Assembly: GCF_002160915.1 (NCBI RefSeq)
Contig: NZ_NFLM01000025.1
Span: 1-33,926, forward strand
DNA length: 33,926 nt
Direction of reading: 5' to 3'
From: Faecalibacterium sp. An121
GTDB taxonomy: Bacteria; Bacillota; Clostridia; Oscillospirales; Ruminococcaceae
Both the position numbers and the translations under genes were made by a program. This document shows positions 23,062-30,121 of the stretch, in pieces. Below the pieces are notes generated by a model, which had not been told where the DNA came from, made no database searches, and saw only the letters and a program-made list of their open reading frames with translations. Numbering within the stretch: position 1 is the stretch's first letter; each line of letters begins with the position of its first letter.

Positions 23062-24114
23062 TTGACACAGCACACAGACCAGGGACAGCCTTCGGGCGGA
23101 CTCTCGTTTCGGCGCAGCCTGCTGTCGGTCCTGACCCTTCTCCTCCTCACCGGCCTGATGTTCCTGATCTTCCAGGACCATCTGCCCGAGATCCGGCAGG
23201 CCATCGGCAAGCTCAGCCCGGCCCAGCTGGGCCTGCTGCTGGCCCTCGCCCTCACCTACCCGCTCATCGAAGGGGTGATCAGCCAGCGGGTCCTGGCCAG
23301 CAGGGTGCCGGGATTCTCGTTCCGGCGCGGGCTGGACCTGGCCTTTCTGGGCGCCTTCGGGAATGTGGTCACCTTTGGAGCGGGCACCCTGCCCATGCAG
23401 GGCTATGATATCAGCCTCAGCGGACTGCCCGCCGTCCCCGGCATGGGCCTGATGACCCTGCAATATGTGTTCCACAAAGGGGCGGTGATGGTGTACGCCG
23501 TCCTGCTGCTGGCCCTGAACGGGCGGTGGCTGCTGGCCGCCGACGCGGCGGGGATGATGCGCTATCTGCTGCCCGCCTGCCTGATGGTGGCGGCCATCAT
23601 CCTGGCACTGGTCCTGGTCTGTACCAGCCGCACCGTCCAAAGGGCGGCCTATTGGGCTTTGGGCCGCCTGCCCGACACCGGTAAGTGGCAGGTCCGCCGC
23701 CAAAGCTGGACCCGCCAGCTGGACGGCCTGGCCGCCGAGAGCCGTTCTTTGCTGGCCGACCGGAAGCTGTGCATCCAGATGTTCCTGCTGCAGGTGGCCA
23801 AGCTGGCCCTGATGTACGCCATCGTCTGGCTGGGCACGGCTTTTATGGACCTTGGCCCCCTGACGTTCTGGCAGGCCCAGACCCTGGCCGCCCTGATGAT
23901 GCTGCTGTCCAACGCCCTGCCCAACGTGGGGGGCATGGGCTCGGTGGAAGCCTCCTTCTATCTGGTGTTCACCGGCTTTCTGGGGCAGAGCGGCGCCATG
24001 TCGGTGCTGCTGCTGTACCGCGCGGCCACCTACTACTTCACCTTTGCGGTCAGCTGCGTGGGGTTCTTCTTCATCCAAAGGCGGTGGGCCAGGGGCAAAC
24101 AGGCCGCCGCATAA
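23062..24114 (+). CDS. Flippase-like integral membrane protein (lysylphosphatidylglycerol synthase TM / YbhN family)
   Basis: A 350-residue polytopic protein with about eight hydrophobic spans, resembling the N-terminal membrane half of MprF and the stand-alone YbhN/AglD group. Recognisable parts: a first span LLLLTGLMFLIFQD, then LGLLLALALTYPLIEGVIS, a FGNVVTFGAGTLPMQGYDIS loop and ALPNVGGMGSVEASFYLVFT, the conserved P-x-x-G/P-G...G...E segment of the family. No aminoacyl-transferase domain is fused. The start is a TTG at 23062, ten bases after AAAGGAG; no better ATG precedes the first span. Stand-alone members are thought to move or handle lipids or lipid-linked glycans, which suits the envelope genes upstream, but the substrate is unknown. 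Confidence 0.82.
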   Translation: MTQHTDQGQPSGGLSFRRSLLSVLTLLLLTGLMFLIFQDHLPEIRQAIGKLSPAQLGLLLALALTYPLIEGVISQRVLASRVPGFSFRRGLDLAFLGAFGNVVTFGAGTLPMQGYDISLSGLPAVPGMGLMTLQYVFHKGAVMVYAVLLLALNGRWLLAADAAGMMRYLLPACLMVAAIILALVLVCTSRTVQRAAYWALGRLPDTGKWQVRRQSWTRQLDGLAAESRSLLADRKLCIQMFLLQVAKLALMYAIVWLGTAFMDLGPLTFWQAQTLAALMMLLSNALPNVGGMGSVEASFYLVFTGFLGQSGAMSVLLLYRAATYYFTFAVSCVGFFFIQRRWARGKQAAA

Positions 24115-24122
24115 AACAAAAA

Positions 24123-24165
24123 GGCGGGCACCCGGTTGGTCAGACCGGATGACCCGCTTTTTGTT
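24123..24165. terminator. Bidirectional terminator between the flippase-like gene and the candidate small RNA
   Basis: Nested stems GCGGG/CCCGC and CCGGT/ACCGG form one hairpin, with TTTTTG on the plus side (24159-24164) and TTTTTGTTTT on the minus side. It ends the flippase-like gene and, in reverse, the candidate small RNA. Confidence 0.8.
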
Positions 24166-24284
24166 CTGCCGTTTGGGGCAGGCGGCGCAAACCAAAACCG
24201 CCTGACCCCGGAGAAAAGAGAGAATGGAATGGAGGAGTTCTCGTATCGCTGGGCGCGCCGTTGCGCCCATTCTGGTGCGTCCTT

Positions 24285-24302
24285 GGTTAGTTTTTTCTAA
24301 CC
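24285..24302. repeat. Inverted repeat GGTTAG-N6-CTAACC (copy 1)
   Basis: A perfect 6-bp dyad with a T6 spacer, about 7-24 bases downstream of the predicted start of the candidate small RNA. It matches the half-sites and spacing of copy 2 at 24607-24624. It could be a repressor operator or an RNA hairpin. Confidence 0.6.
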
Positions 24303-24315
24303 TCGGCGCATCAAC

Positions 24316-24344
24316 AGCATACCATACTTGTGGGTATCTGTCAA
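24316..24344 (-). promoter_or_regulatory. Extended -10 promoter of the candidate small RNA
   Basis: On the minus strand, -35 TTGACA (24344-24339), a 17-bp spacer and -10 TATGCT (24321-24316) preceded by TGG. TGGTATGCTGTTGA is identical to the distal ligase-operon promoter at 18711-18724. Confidence 0.7.
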
Positions 24345-24474
24345 CCCCTATTTGCAAAAAAATGGGCAAAACTTTCATCCTGACCGTTTGGCACAAACCC
24401 AGAAGGCCCTTTCGCCCCCCTTTGTGCAAAGTAACAACTTTTCGCAAAGGTCGGGAAATCCTAGTACTTTCCTC

Positions 24475-24502
24475 TTGATTTTTCCGGGTTTCATGCTATG
24501 AT
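24475..24502 (+). promoter_or_regulatory. Probable promoter of pflB
   Basis: -35 TTGATT (24475-24480) and -10 TATGAT (24497-24502) are 16 bp apart. The resulting leader is about 150 bases. Confidence 0.6.
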
Positions 24503-24506
24503 AAGT

Positions 24507-24590
24507 AAGGCAAGGGTCCGCAGTGCTGCGGGCTGGCTTTGCCGGGCGGCGATGCCGTCGTCGGAAGGGGCTGCCCGATGGTAGTGCCCT
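24507..24590 (+). other. Structured GC-rich 5' leader of pflB
   Basis: The leader can fold into a two-tier hairpin (GGCAA with TTGCC enclosing CCGCA with TGCGG, 24510-24545). A second enclosed arm follows (CGGGC with GCCCG around CGGC-GAT-GCCG, about 24543-24577). It does not show the conserved blocks of the ZTP (pfl) or cyclic di-GMP riboswitches as I know them. Confidence 0.4.
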
Positions 24591-24606
24591 TTCTATTGTT
24601 CAAAGT

Positions 24607-24624
24607 AGTTAGCTTTATCTAACT
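24607..24624. repeat. Inverted repeat AGTTAG-N6-CTAACT (copy 2)
   Basis: A perfect 6-bp dyad with spacer CTTTAT, 36 bases before the pflB start codon. It has the same GTTAG-N6-CTAAC core and spacing as copy 1 at 24285-24302. Confidence 0.6.
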
Positions 24625-24660
24625 TCTCTGTTTTTACCCAACCAACAAGGAGGTAACCGC

Positions 24661-26913
24661 ATGAAGGATTATGCCCAGTGGGAAGGTTTTGAAGGCCGCA
24701 TCTGGAAGGAAGAAGTCAACGTAAGGGACTTCATCCAGAAAAACTATACCCCCTACGACGGGGATGAGAGCTTCCTGGCAGGCCCCACCGGGGCCACCAA
24801 CAAGCTCTGGGGCGCATTGCAGAAGCTGCAAAAGGAAGAGCGCGCCAAGGGCGGCGTGCTGGACATGGAGACCAGCGTGGTCAGCGGCCTGACCGCCTAT
24901 GGCCCCGGCTACATCGACGAACAGCTGAAGGATCTGGAGCAGATCGTGGGCCTGCAGACCGACAAGCCCCTCAAGCGGGCGTTCATGCCCTACGGCGGCA
25001 TCAAGATGGCGGAGCAGGCCTGCACCACCTACGGCTATCAGCCCAGCGCCGAGCTGCACAAGATCTTTACCGAATACACCCGCACCCACAACCAGGCCGT
25101 CTTTGACGCCTACACCCCCGAGATGAAGCGGGCCCGCCACAGCCACATCATCACCGGCCTGCCCGACACCTATGGCCGCGGCCGCATCGTGGGCGACTAC
25201 CGCCGGGTGGCCCTGTACGGCATCGACTACCTGATCGAGGCCAAGCAGAACGACTTCAACAACTGCGGCGACGGCACCATGACCGACGACGTGATCCGCC
25301 TGCGGGAGGAGATCGCCCGGCAGATCGGTGCCCTGAAGGGTATGAAGAAGATGGCCGAGCTCTACGGCTATGACATCTCCCAGCCCGCCCGCAACGCCAA
25401 GGAAGCCTGCCAGTGGCTCTACTTCGGCTACCTGGCCGCCATCAAGACCCAGAACGGCGCCGCCATGAGCGTGGGCCGCATCTCCACCTTCCTGGATATC
25501 TACATCCAGCGGGATCTGGACAACGGCACCCTCACCGAGAGCCAGGCCCAGGAGCTGATCGACCACATGGTGATGAAGTTCCGCATGGTCAAGTTTGCCC
25601 GCATCCCCAGCTACAACCAGCTGTTCTCGGGCGACCCGGTGTGGGCCACCCTGGAAGTGGCCGGCATCGGGATGGACGGCCGCAGCATGGTCACCAAGAC
25701 CTGCTTCCGCTTCCTGCACACCCTCGAGAATATGGGCCCCGCCCCCGAACCCAACCTCACCGTCCTGTACTCCTCCCACCTGCCCGAGACCTTCAAGAAG
25801 TACGCCGCCAAGGTCTCCATCGACACCAGCTCGGTGCAGTATGAGAACGACGACGTGATGAAGCCGGTGTGGGGCGACGACTACTCCATCTGCTGCTGTG
25901 TGTCCGCCACCCAGACCGGCAAGGAGATGCAGTTCTTCGGTGCACGGGCTAACCTGGCCAAGTGCCTGCTGTACGCCATCAACGGCGGCGTGGACGAAAA
26001 GAACCACGAGCAGGTCGGCCCGAATTACGCCCCCATCACCAGCGAGTACCTCAACTACGACGAGGTGCTGCCCAAGTATGTCCAGATGCTGGACTGGCTG
26101 GCCGGCCTCTATGTCAACGTGCTCAACCTGATCCAGTATATGCACGACAAGTACTACTATGAAGAAGCTGAGATGGCCCTGATCGACACCGACGTGCGCC
26201 GCACCTTTGCCACCGGCATTGCAGGCTTCTCCCACGTCATCGACTCCCTCAGCGCCATCAAGTACGCCAAGGTCAAGGCCATCCGGGACGACAGCGGTCT
26301 GGTGGTGGATTACGCCATCGAGGGCGACTTCCCCAAGTACGGCAACGACGACGACCGCGCCGACGACATCGGCGTGTGGCTGCTGCGCACCTTCCTGGAG
26401 ATGATCAAGAAGCGCCACACCTACCGCCATTCCGAGGCCACCACCTCCATCCTGACCATCACCTCCAACGTGGTCTATGGCAAGTACACCGGCGCTCTGC
26501 CCGACGGCCGCCCGGCCTACACCCCCTTTGCACCGGGCGCCAATCCCAGCTACGGCGCCGAGCAGAACGGCCTGCTGGCCTCTCTCAACTCGGTGGCCAA
26601 GCTCCCCTATCACTGGGCCCTGGACGGCATCTCCAACACCCAGACCATCAACCCCGACGCTCTGGGCCACAGCGAAGGCGAGCGGGTGGAGAACCTGGTG
26701 CAGGTGATGGACGGCTACTTTGATCAGGGCGCCCACCACCTGAACGTCAACGTCTTTGGCAAAGAGAAGCTGATCGACGCCATGGAGCACCCCGAGAAGG
26801 AGGAGTACGCCAACTTCACCATCCGGGTGTCGGGCTACGCCGTCAAGTTCATCGACCTGACCCGCGAGCAGCAGATGGACGTCATCAGCCGCACCTGCCA
26901 TGGCCGGCTGTAA
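24661..26913 (+). CDS. pflB: Formate C-acetyltransferase (pyruvate formate-lyase)
   Basis: A 750-residue cytoplasmic glycyl-radical enzyme converting pyruvate and CoA to acetyl-CoA and formate, the key non-oxidative branch of anaerobic sugar fermentation. The active-site cysteine pair is Cys412-Cys413 in [20 protein letters not shown]; there is an extra Cys411. The radical site is Gly725 in the C-terminal RVSGYAV, followed by [19 protein letters not shown], the classical glycyl-radical ending. Length matches E. coli PflB (760). AAGGAGG precedes the ATG. The gene overlaps pflA by 14 bases. It is the main fermentation enzyme in the window; expression control probably involves the unusual upstream region. 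Other glycyl-radical enzymes (diol dehydratases, HPAD) are excluded by the Cys pair. Confidence 0.97.
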   Translation: MKDYAQWEGFEGRIWKEEVNVRDFIQKNYTPYDGDESFLAGPTGATNKLWGALQKLQKEERAKGGVLDMETSVVSGLTAYGPGYIDEQLKDLEQIVGLQTDKPLKRAFMPYGGIKMAEQACTTYGYQPSAELHKIFTEYTRTHNQAVFDAYTPEMKRARHSHIITGLPDTYGRGRIVGDYRRVALYGIDYLIEAKQNDFNNCGDGTMTDDVIRLREEIARQIGALKGMKKMAELYGYDISQPARNAKEACQWLYFGYLAAIKTQNGAAMSVGRISTFLDIYIQRDLDNGTLTESQAQELIDHMVMKFRMVKFARIPSYNQLFSGDPVWATLEVAGIGMDGRSMVTKTCFRFLHTLENMGPAPEPNLTVLYSSHLPETFKKYAAKVSIDTSSVQYENDDVMKPVWGDDYSICCCVSATQTGKEMQFFGARANLAKCLLYAINGGVDEKNHEQVGPNYAPITSEYLNYDEVLPKYVQMLDWLAGLYVNVLNLIQYMHDKYYYEEAEMALIDTDVRRTFATGIAGFSHVIDSLSAIKYAKVKAIRDDSGLVVDYAIEGDFPKYGNDDDRADDIGVWLLRTFLEMIKKRHTYRHSEATTSILTITSNVVYGKYTGALPDGRPAYTPFAPGANPSYGAEQNGLLASLNSVAKLPYHWALDGISNTQTINPDALGHSEGERVENLVQVMDGYFDQGAHHLNVNVFGKEKLIDAMEHPEKEEYANFTIRVSGYAVKFIDLTREQQMDVISRTCHGRL

Positions 26914-27655
26914 TCCCGAGGGGCTGGTCCACTCCCTGGAGAGCTTTGGCTCGGTGGACGGGCCGGGGGTGCGCTTTGTGGTCTTTCTGCAGGGCTGCAA
27001 CCTGCGCTGCCGCTACTGCCACAACCCCGAGACCTGGGCCTGCGGGGGCGGCCAGAAATGGACCGCTGAGAGCCTGTTCCAGCACGTCTGGCGCTACCGC
27101 AACTACTGGGGCAAAAAGGGCGGCATCACGGTCAGCGGCGGGGAACCGCTGCTCCAGATGGAGTTCCTGACCCGGTTTTTCCGCCTGGCCCGGGCCAAAA
27201 AGGTGCACACCGCCATCGATACGGCGGGCGAGCCCTTTCGGCCCGACGACCCGGCGTATCTGGCCGCCTTTGACCAGCTGATGGACGTGACCAGCCTGGT
27301 GATCCTGGACCTGAAAGAGATCGACCCCGAAAAGCACCGCCGGCTGACCGGCCGGACCAACGAGAACATCCTGGCCATGGCCCGGTACATTGCCGGGCGG
27401 GGCGTGCCCCTCTGGGTCCGCCATGTACTGGTGCCCGGCCTCACCGACGATGAGGAGGGCCTGCGCCAGACCGGGCAGTTCATTGCCAGCCTGCCCACCG
27501 TCCAGCGGGTGGAGGTATTGCCGTACCACACTCTGGGCCTGTTCAAGTGGCAGAAGCTGGGCATCCCCTATTCTCTGGCGGACGCCGTCCCCCCGACCGA
27601 CGAGCAGGTCCGCCGCGCCGAGGAGCTGCTGATGACCGACCGCTACCCCGGCTGA
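26900..27655 (+). CDS. pflA: Pyruvate formate-lyase activating enzyme (radical SAM)
   Basis: A 251-residue radical-SAM enzyme that uses S-adenosylmethionine and a [4Fe-4S] cluster to generate the glycyl radical on PflB. The cluster motif CxxxCxxC is CNLRCRYC (Cys33, Cys37, Cys40). [20 protein letters not shown] precedes it, as in all PFL activases. The SAM-binding GGE appears as VSGGEPLLQ, and [16 protein letters not shown] is also typical. The ATG lies inside the last codons of pflB with a 14-base overlap, and I see no Shine-Dalgarno there, so translation is probably coupled to pflB. No other start gives a complete N-terminus. Confidence 0.96.
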   Translation: MAGCNPEGLVHSLESFGSVDGPGVRFVVFLQGCNLRCRYCHNPETWACGGGQKWTAESLFQHVWRYRNYWGKKGGITVSGGEPLLQMEFLTRFFRLARAKKVHTAIDTAGEPFRPDDPAYLAAFDQLMDVTSLVILDLKEIDPEKHRRLTGRTNENILAMARYIAGRGVPLWVRHVLVPGLTDDEEGLRQTGQFIASLPTVQRVEVLPYHTLGLFKWQKLGIPYSLADAVPPTDEQVRRAEELLMTDRYPG

Positions 27656-27680
27656 CCTCCCTCTTTTTCCCCTTATGGCG

Positions 27681-27719
27681 AAAGCCCGGAACCTGTTCCA
27701 AGCAGGCTCCGGGCTTTTT
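27681..27719 (+). terminator. Intrinsic terminator of the pflBA operon
   Basis: A perfect 10-bp stem (AAAGCCCGGA 27681-27690 with 27708-27717) with an inner CCTG/CAGG helix ends in TTTTT (27715-27719). Confidence 0.88.
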
Positions 27720-27758
27720 GCGCTGCGGCTTGTTTTTCGCAGCGCCGTATGGTATTGT
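27720..27758 (+). promoter_or_regulatory. Hairpin-embedded probable promoter of the DUF2200 gene
   Basis: A perfect 8-bp dyad (GCGCTGCG 27720-27727 with CGCAGCGC 27738-27745) encloses TTGTTT (27730-27735), which can act as -35 for TATTGT (27753-27758) at 17 bp. The promoter assignment is moderate; the dyad itself is plain. Confidence 0.45.
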
Positions 27759-27817
27759 ATAGATGGAGGTCGCCGGTCAACGGCCCTGTATCTTTTCCAA
27801 AGGGGAGAATGTATGCT

Positions 27818-28171
27818 ATGAGCAACGACAAAGTATATGGGATGCTTTTTTCCAAGGTCTACCCCCTGCTGGTAAGCAAGGCGGTGAAAAAAGGCCGCAC
27901 CCCCGGCGAGGTGGACGAGGTGACCAGCTGGCTGACCGGCTATACCCCGGAGCAGATCGCCCAGGCCGCGGCGGACGGGGTCACCTACGGGGACTTTTTC
28001 CGGCAGGCCCCGGCCCTCAACCCTGCGCGCACTCTGGTCACGGGGGTGGTCTGCGGGGTTCGGGTGGAGGAGATCCAGGAGCCCCTGATGCAGGAGATCC
28101 GCTACCTGGACAAGCTGGTGGACGAGCTGGCCAAGGGCAAGCCGATGGAGAAGATCCTGCGCAAGTCATGA
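27818..28171 (+). CDS. DUF2200-family protein
   Basis: A 117-residue cytoplasmic protein that I recognise as DUF2200 from its order of conserved blocks: an N-terminal [20 protein letters not shown], then [30 protein letters not shown], and a C-terminal [20 protein letters not shown] with [14 protein letters not shown]. The biochemical role of this family is not known to me. The start MSNDKVYG follows AGGGGAG at a 10-base distance; an ATG nine bases earlier is too close to the ribosome-binding site. It lies 20 bases before a DUF5655-like gene, and the two form a small operon between the pfl terminator and a bidirectional terminator. Confidence 0.82.
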   Translation: MSNDKVYGMLFSKVYPLLVSKAVKKGRTPGEVDEVTSWLTGYTPEQIAQAAADGVTYGDFFRQAPALNPARTLVTGVVCGVRVEEIQEPLMQEIRYLDKLVDELAKGKPMEKILRKS

Positions 28172-28191
28172 GCCGGCAAGGAGGAGATCTT

Positions 28192-28575
28192 ATGGATGTG
28201 AACGTCCTGCAATTTTTCGAACTGCAAAAGCACCCGGACGCGGCGCCTCTCTACGAGGCGCTGGAGGCGCGCATCCTCGCCGAGATCCCGGATGTGCGCA
28301 TCAAGGTGCAGAAAAGCCAGATTACCTTTTACAACAAGCATCTGTTTGCCTGCGTGTCCTATGTCCGGGTGCGGAAAAAGGCCCAGCTGCCCCCCTGCTA
28401 CATCGTGGTGACGGTGGGGCTGGCCCGCAAGGTGGAGAGTCCCCGCATTGCGGTGGCCACCGAGCCCTATCCCGGCCGCTGGACCCACCACATCGTGGTG
28501 GCCGGCCCGGAGGAGATCGACGACGAGCTGATGGGCTGGGTCCGGGAAGCCGCCGCTTTTGCGGCCGCCAAGTAA
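28192..28575 (+). CDS. DUF5655-like protein
   Basis: A 127-residue cytoplasmic protein. Conserved-looking blocks include PDVRIKVQKSQITFYNKHLF, a central YIVVTVGLARKVESPRIAVA and ATEPYPGRWTHHIVVAGPEE with an invariant-looking His-His pair, then IDDELMGWVREAAAFA. These match the DUF5655 domain as I remember it, often predicted to bind nucleic acid or to be transport-associated, without firm function. AAGGAGGAG precedes the ATG. It is translationally close to the DUF2200 gene (20 bases) and followed by a strong terminator. Confidence 0.78.
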   Translation: MDVNVLQFFELQKHPDAAPLYEALEARILAEIPDVRIKVQKSQITFYNKHLFACVSYVRVRKKAQLPPCYIVVTVGLARKVESPRIAVATEPYPGRWTHHIVVAGPEEIDDELMGWVREAAAFAAAK

Positions 28576-28630
28576 AAACGAAGCAGCGTTCAACTCGACG
28601 TATATTCTTTTTTCCAGAGGAACGAATGAT

Positions 28631-28666
28631 AAAAGGCAGGCAAGATGCGTTTCTTGCCTGCCTTTT
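28631..28666. terminator. Bidirectional terminator between the DUF5655 and SEDS genes
   Basis: A perfect 14-bp inverted repeat (28631-28644 with 28653-28666), 8-base loop, with A4 on one side and T5 on the other. It stops both convergent genes. Confidence 0.92.
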
Positions 28667-28677
28667 TGCATCCGGTC

Positions 28678-29898
28678 TTATCCGAACAGTTTCTTTTTGT
28701 TGTGCATATGCACCGACAGCACCAGCCCCACACAGATATACAGCATGAGCACCGAACTGCCGCCCGCCGAATAGAAGGGCAGGGTGACGCCGATGACCGG
28801 CAGCACCCGCAGATTCATTCCCACGTTGACGGCGATCTGGGCCAGCAGCGCGCCCCCTACGCCCGCGCAGATGAAGCTGCCCAGCAGATCCTCGCTGCGG
28901 GCGCCCACCGCAAAGGTGCGGATCACCAGGGCGATCAGCACCCCCAGCACCACCATGCACCCCACAAAGCCCAGGGCGTTGCCCACCCAGCTGAAAATGA
29001 AGTCGTTGTGGGCGTTGGGCACGCTGTAATAGTCCCCGCTGAACATCCCGTTGCCAAAGATCCTGCCCGAGCCCAGGGCCACTTCGCCCCGGTCCTGCTG
29101 GTAGACGATGTTCCTCCATACGTCCTCGCTGGGGGCCCAGCCCGTCTCGTTCTTGGGGTCGATCACGGCCAGGATGCGGTACCACTGGTAGCTCTTGCCA
29201 ATGCTGTCGCTGAGGAACATGAAGGCCGCCGATACCGCCGTGATGCCTGCGGCCAGGGCCCCGATGATATATTTCCAGCTCAGCCCCGCCGTGAACATCA
29301 TGCAGCAGCCGATGATGCCGTAGATGATGGCGGTGCCGTCGTCGCCCTGGATGTGGATGAGCAGGATGGGCGTCATCAGGTGCAGCAGAAGCTTGGCCAG
29401 CTCTTTGGGCTCATTGATCCTGCTGCGGACGTTGTTGAGGTGCATGGCAAAGGTCAGGATAAAGCTGATCTTGGCCAGCTCGGTGGGCTGGAAGGTGAAG
29501 CCTCCCAGCCTGTACCATGAATAGTTGTCGGTGTCGCCGGCGTTGTAGCCGATGGTCAGCGGCCCCAGATCCAGATTGTGGATCACCAGGGTGGGCAGCA
29601 CCAGCCCCCAGGTAAAGATCACGTGCACCGGCCATATCTTGACCAGGCTGCGGTAATCCACCGTGGACAGGGCCAGGGCGATCAGCACCCCGATCCCGGC
29701 GGCGCCGGCCTGCACCAAAGCCCGGCGGAAGTCCCCGATGCCGGTCACCTGGCCGGTGATCTCATCCACCGCCAGCCCCCCGCCCTGCTCCGCCGCCCAC
29801 GAGGCCAGCATCAGCACGGCCATGGCGCTGCTGAACAGGCACAGCAGCAGATAGATCTTGTCGGTCCGCTTGGCATATACACGAACGCTTTCCAGCAC
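28678..29898 (-). CDS. SEDS-family peptidoglycan glycosyltransferase (RodA/FtsW-like)
   Basis: A 406-residue polytopic membrane protein of the SEDS family, which polymerises lipid II into glycan strands with a class B PBP. Recognisable blocks: WYRLGGFTFQPTELAKISFI, the large extracellular loop with VPNAHNDFIFSWVGNALGFV, and a C-terminal NLRVLPVIGVTLPFYSAGGS. The catalytic Asp of the D-F-I-F segment is present. The usual G-E-E-L-G after it reads G-N-A-L-G, and the usual I-S-Y-G-G-S reads F-Y-S-A-G-G-S, so this is a divergent member. The start is GTG at 29898, seven bases after AAAGGTGG. It has its own promoter and no PBP partner here. It is closer to RodA than FtsW by the VPNAHNDFIF loop, but I leave it unnamed. 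Confidence 0.88.
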   Translation of the reverse strand: MLESVRVYAKRTDKIYLLLCLFSSAMAVLMLASWAAEQGGGLAVDEITGQVTGIGDFRRALVQAGAAGIGVLIALALSTVDYRSLVKIWPVHVIFTWGLVLPTLVIHNLDLGPLTIGYNAGDTDNYSWYRLGGFTFQPTELAKISFILTFAMHLNNVRSRINEPKELAKLLLHLMTPILLIHIQGDDGTAIIYGIIGCCMMFTAGLSWKYIIGALAAGITAVSAAFMFLSDSIGKSYQWYRILAVIDPKNETGWAPSEDVWRNIVYQQDRGEVALGSGRIFGNGMFSGDYYSVPNAHNDFIFSWVGNALGFVGCMVVLGVLIALVIRTFAVGARSEDLLGSFICAGVGGALLAQIAVNVGMNLRVLPVIGVTLPFYSAGGSSVLMLYICVGLVLSVHMHNKKKLFG

Positions 29899-29951
29899 AA
29901 AAGCACCACCTTTCTCTCGCAGAACGCCCCGATGCGGGGCGGTTTCAAATC

Positions 29952-29980
29952 AGTATACCGCATTTTTCCCTCCCGTTCAA
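29952..29980 (-). promoter_or_regulatory. Sigma-A promoter of the SEDS gene
   Basis: On the minus strand, -35 TTGAAC (29980-29975) and -10 TATACT (29957-29952) are 17 bp apart. Confidence 0.72.
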
Positions 29981-30042
29981 GCGGGACGGGGCGCCGATCT
30001 GTGACAGCTTTGCAAAAACGGGCCAAGATGAAATGCAGATTC

Positions 30043-30071
30043 TTGACAAAGCCGCCCCGTGCTCCTACAAT
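30043..30071 (+). promoter_or_regulatory. Sigma-A promoter of the secreted caspase-fold-like gene
   Basis: A perfect -35 TTGACA (30043-30048) and -10 TACAAT (30066-30071) are separated by 17 bp. Confidence 0.78.
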
Positions 30072-30121
30072 GAAAGCAGGCGACGGGCCGCCGGCCCAGC
30101 CTTATATTGGGAGGATAAACA

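Larger units (their letters stand above)
24112..24309 (-). ncRNA. Candidate orphan small RNA (about 200 nt) divergent from pflB
   Basis: A minus-strand transcription unit with no supported reading frame. It begins just after a strong extended -10 promoter (24316-24344) and ends in a good terminator with TTTTTGTTTT (24112-24161). The predicted RNA contains a 6-bp hairpin (GGTTAG, A6 loop, CTAACC), a second stem (TGGGCGC with GCGCCCA), then an unpaired pyrimidine-rich stretch at about 24210-24240 that includes ACTCCTCC, complementary to Shine-Dalgarno sequences. A GGCGG/CCGCC stem and the terminator hairpin follow. There is no downstream minus-strand gene for over 5 kb, so it is not a leader. 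6S, tmRNA, SRP RNA and known riboswitch signatures were not recognised. Existence and boundaries are inference. Confidence 0.45.
24115..24660. promoter_or_regulatory. Long regulatory region upstream of pflB
   Basis: No protein gene is supported in these 546 bases. In order: a bidirectional terminator, the candidate small RNA on the minus strand with its promoter, an AT-rich stretch (24346-24480) with dyads such as GGAAA-N9-TTTCC at 24454-24472, the pflB promoter, a structured GC-rich leader (24507-24590) and an inverted repeat just before the ribosome-binding site. Confidence 0.6.

Noticed and set aside
24112-24309. The orphan RNA as 6S RNA, tmRNA or SRP RNA
   Set aside because: There is no long end-to-end closing stem with a central bubble, no tRNA-like end, and no SRP GGAA-type apical loop.
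22837-24447. A 536-codon minus-strand open frame crossing the flippase-like gene and the intergenic region
   Set aside because: Composition is low-complexity Gln/Gly/His-rich, it opposes a clear membrane protein, and it reads straight through terminators. The intergenic part is better explained as a non-coding RNA.
24420-24460. A possible Rex operator upstream of pflB (TTGTTACTTTGCACAA on the minus strand)
   Set aside because: The arms and spacing do not match the 18-bp TTGTTAA-N4-TTAACAA consensus well enough; regulation by Rex remains possible but is not shown.
24507-24660. The pflB leader as a ZTP (pfl) or cyclic di-GMP riboswitch
   Set aside because: The conserved core blocks of these RNAs are absent; only general similarity in GC-rich stems is present.
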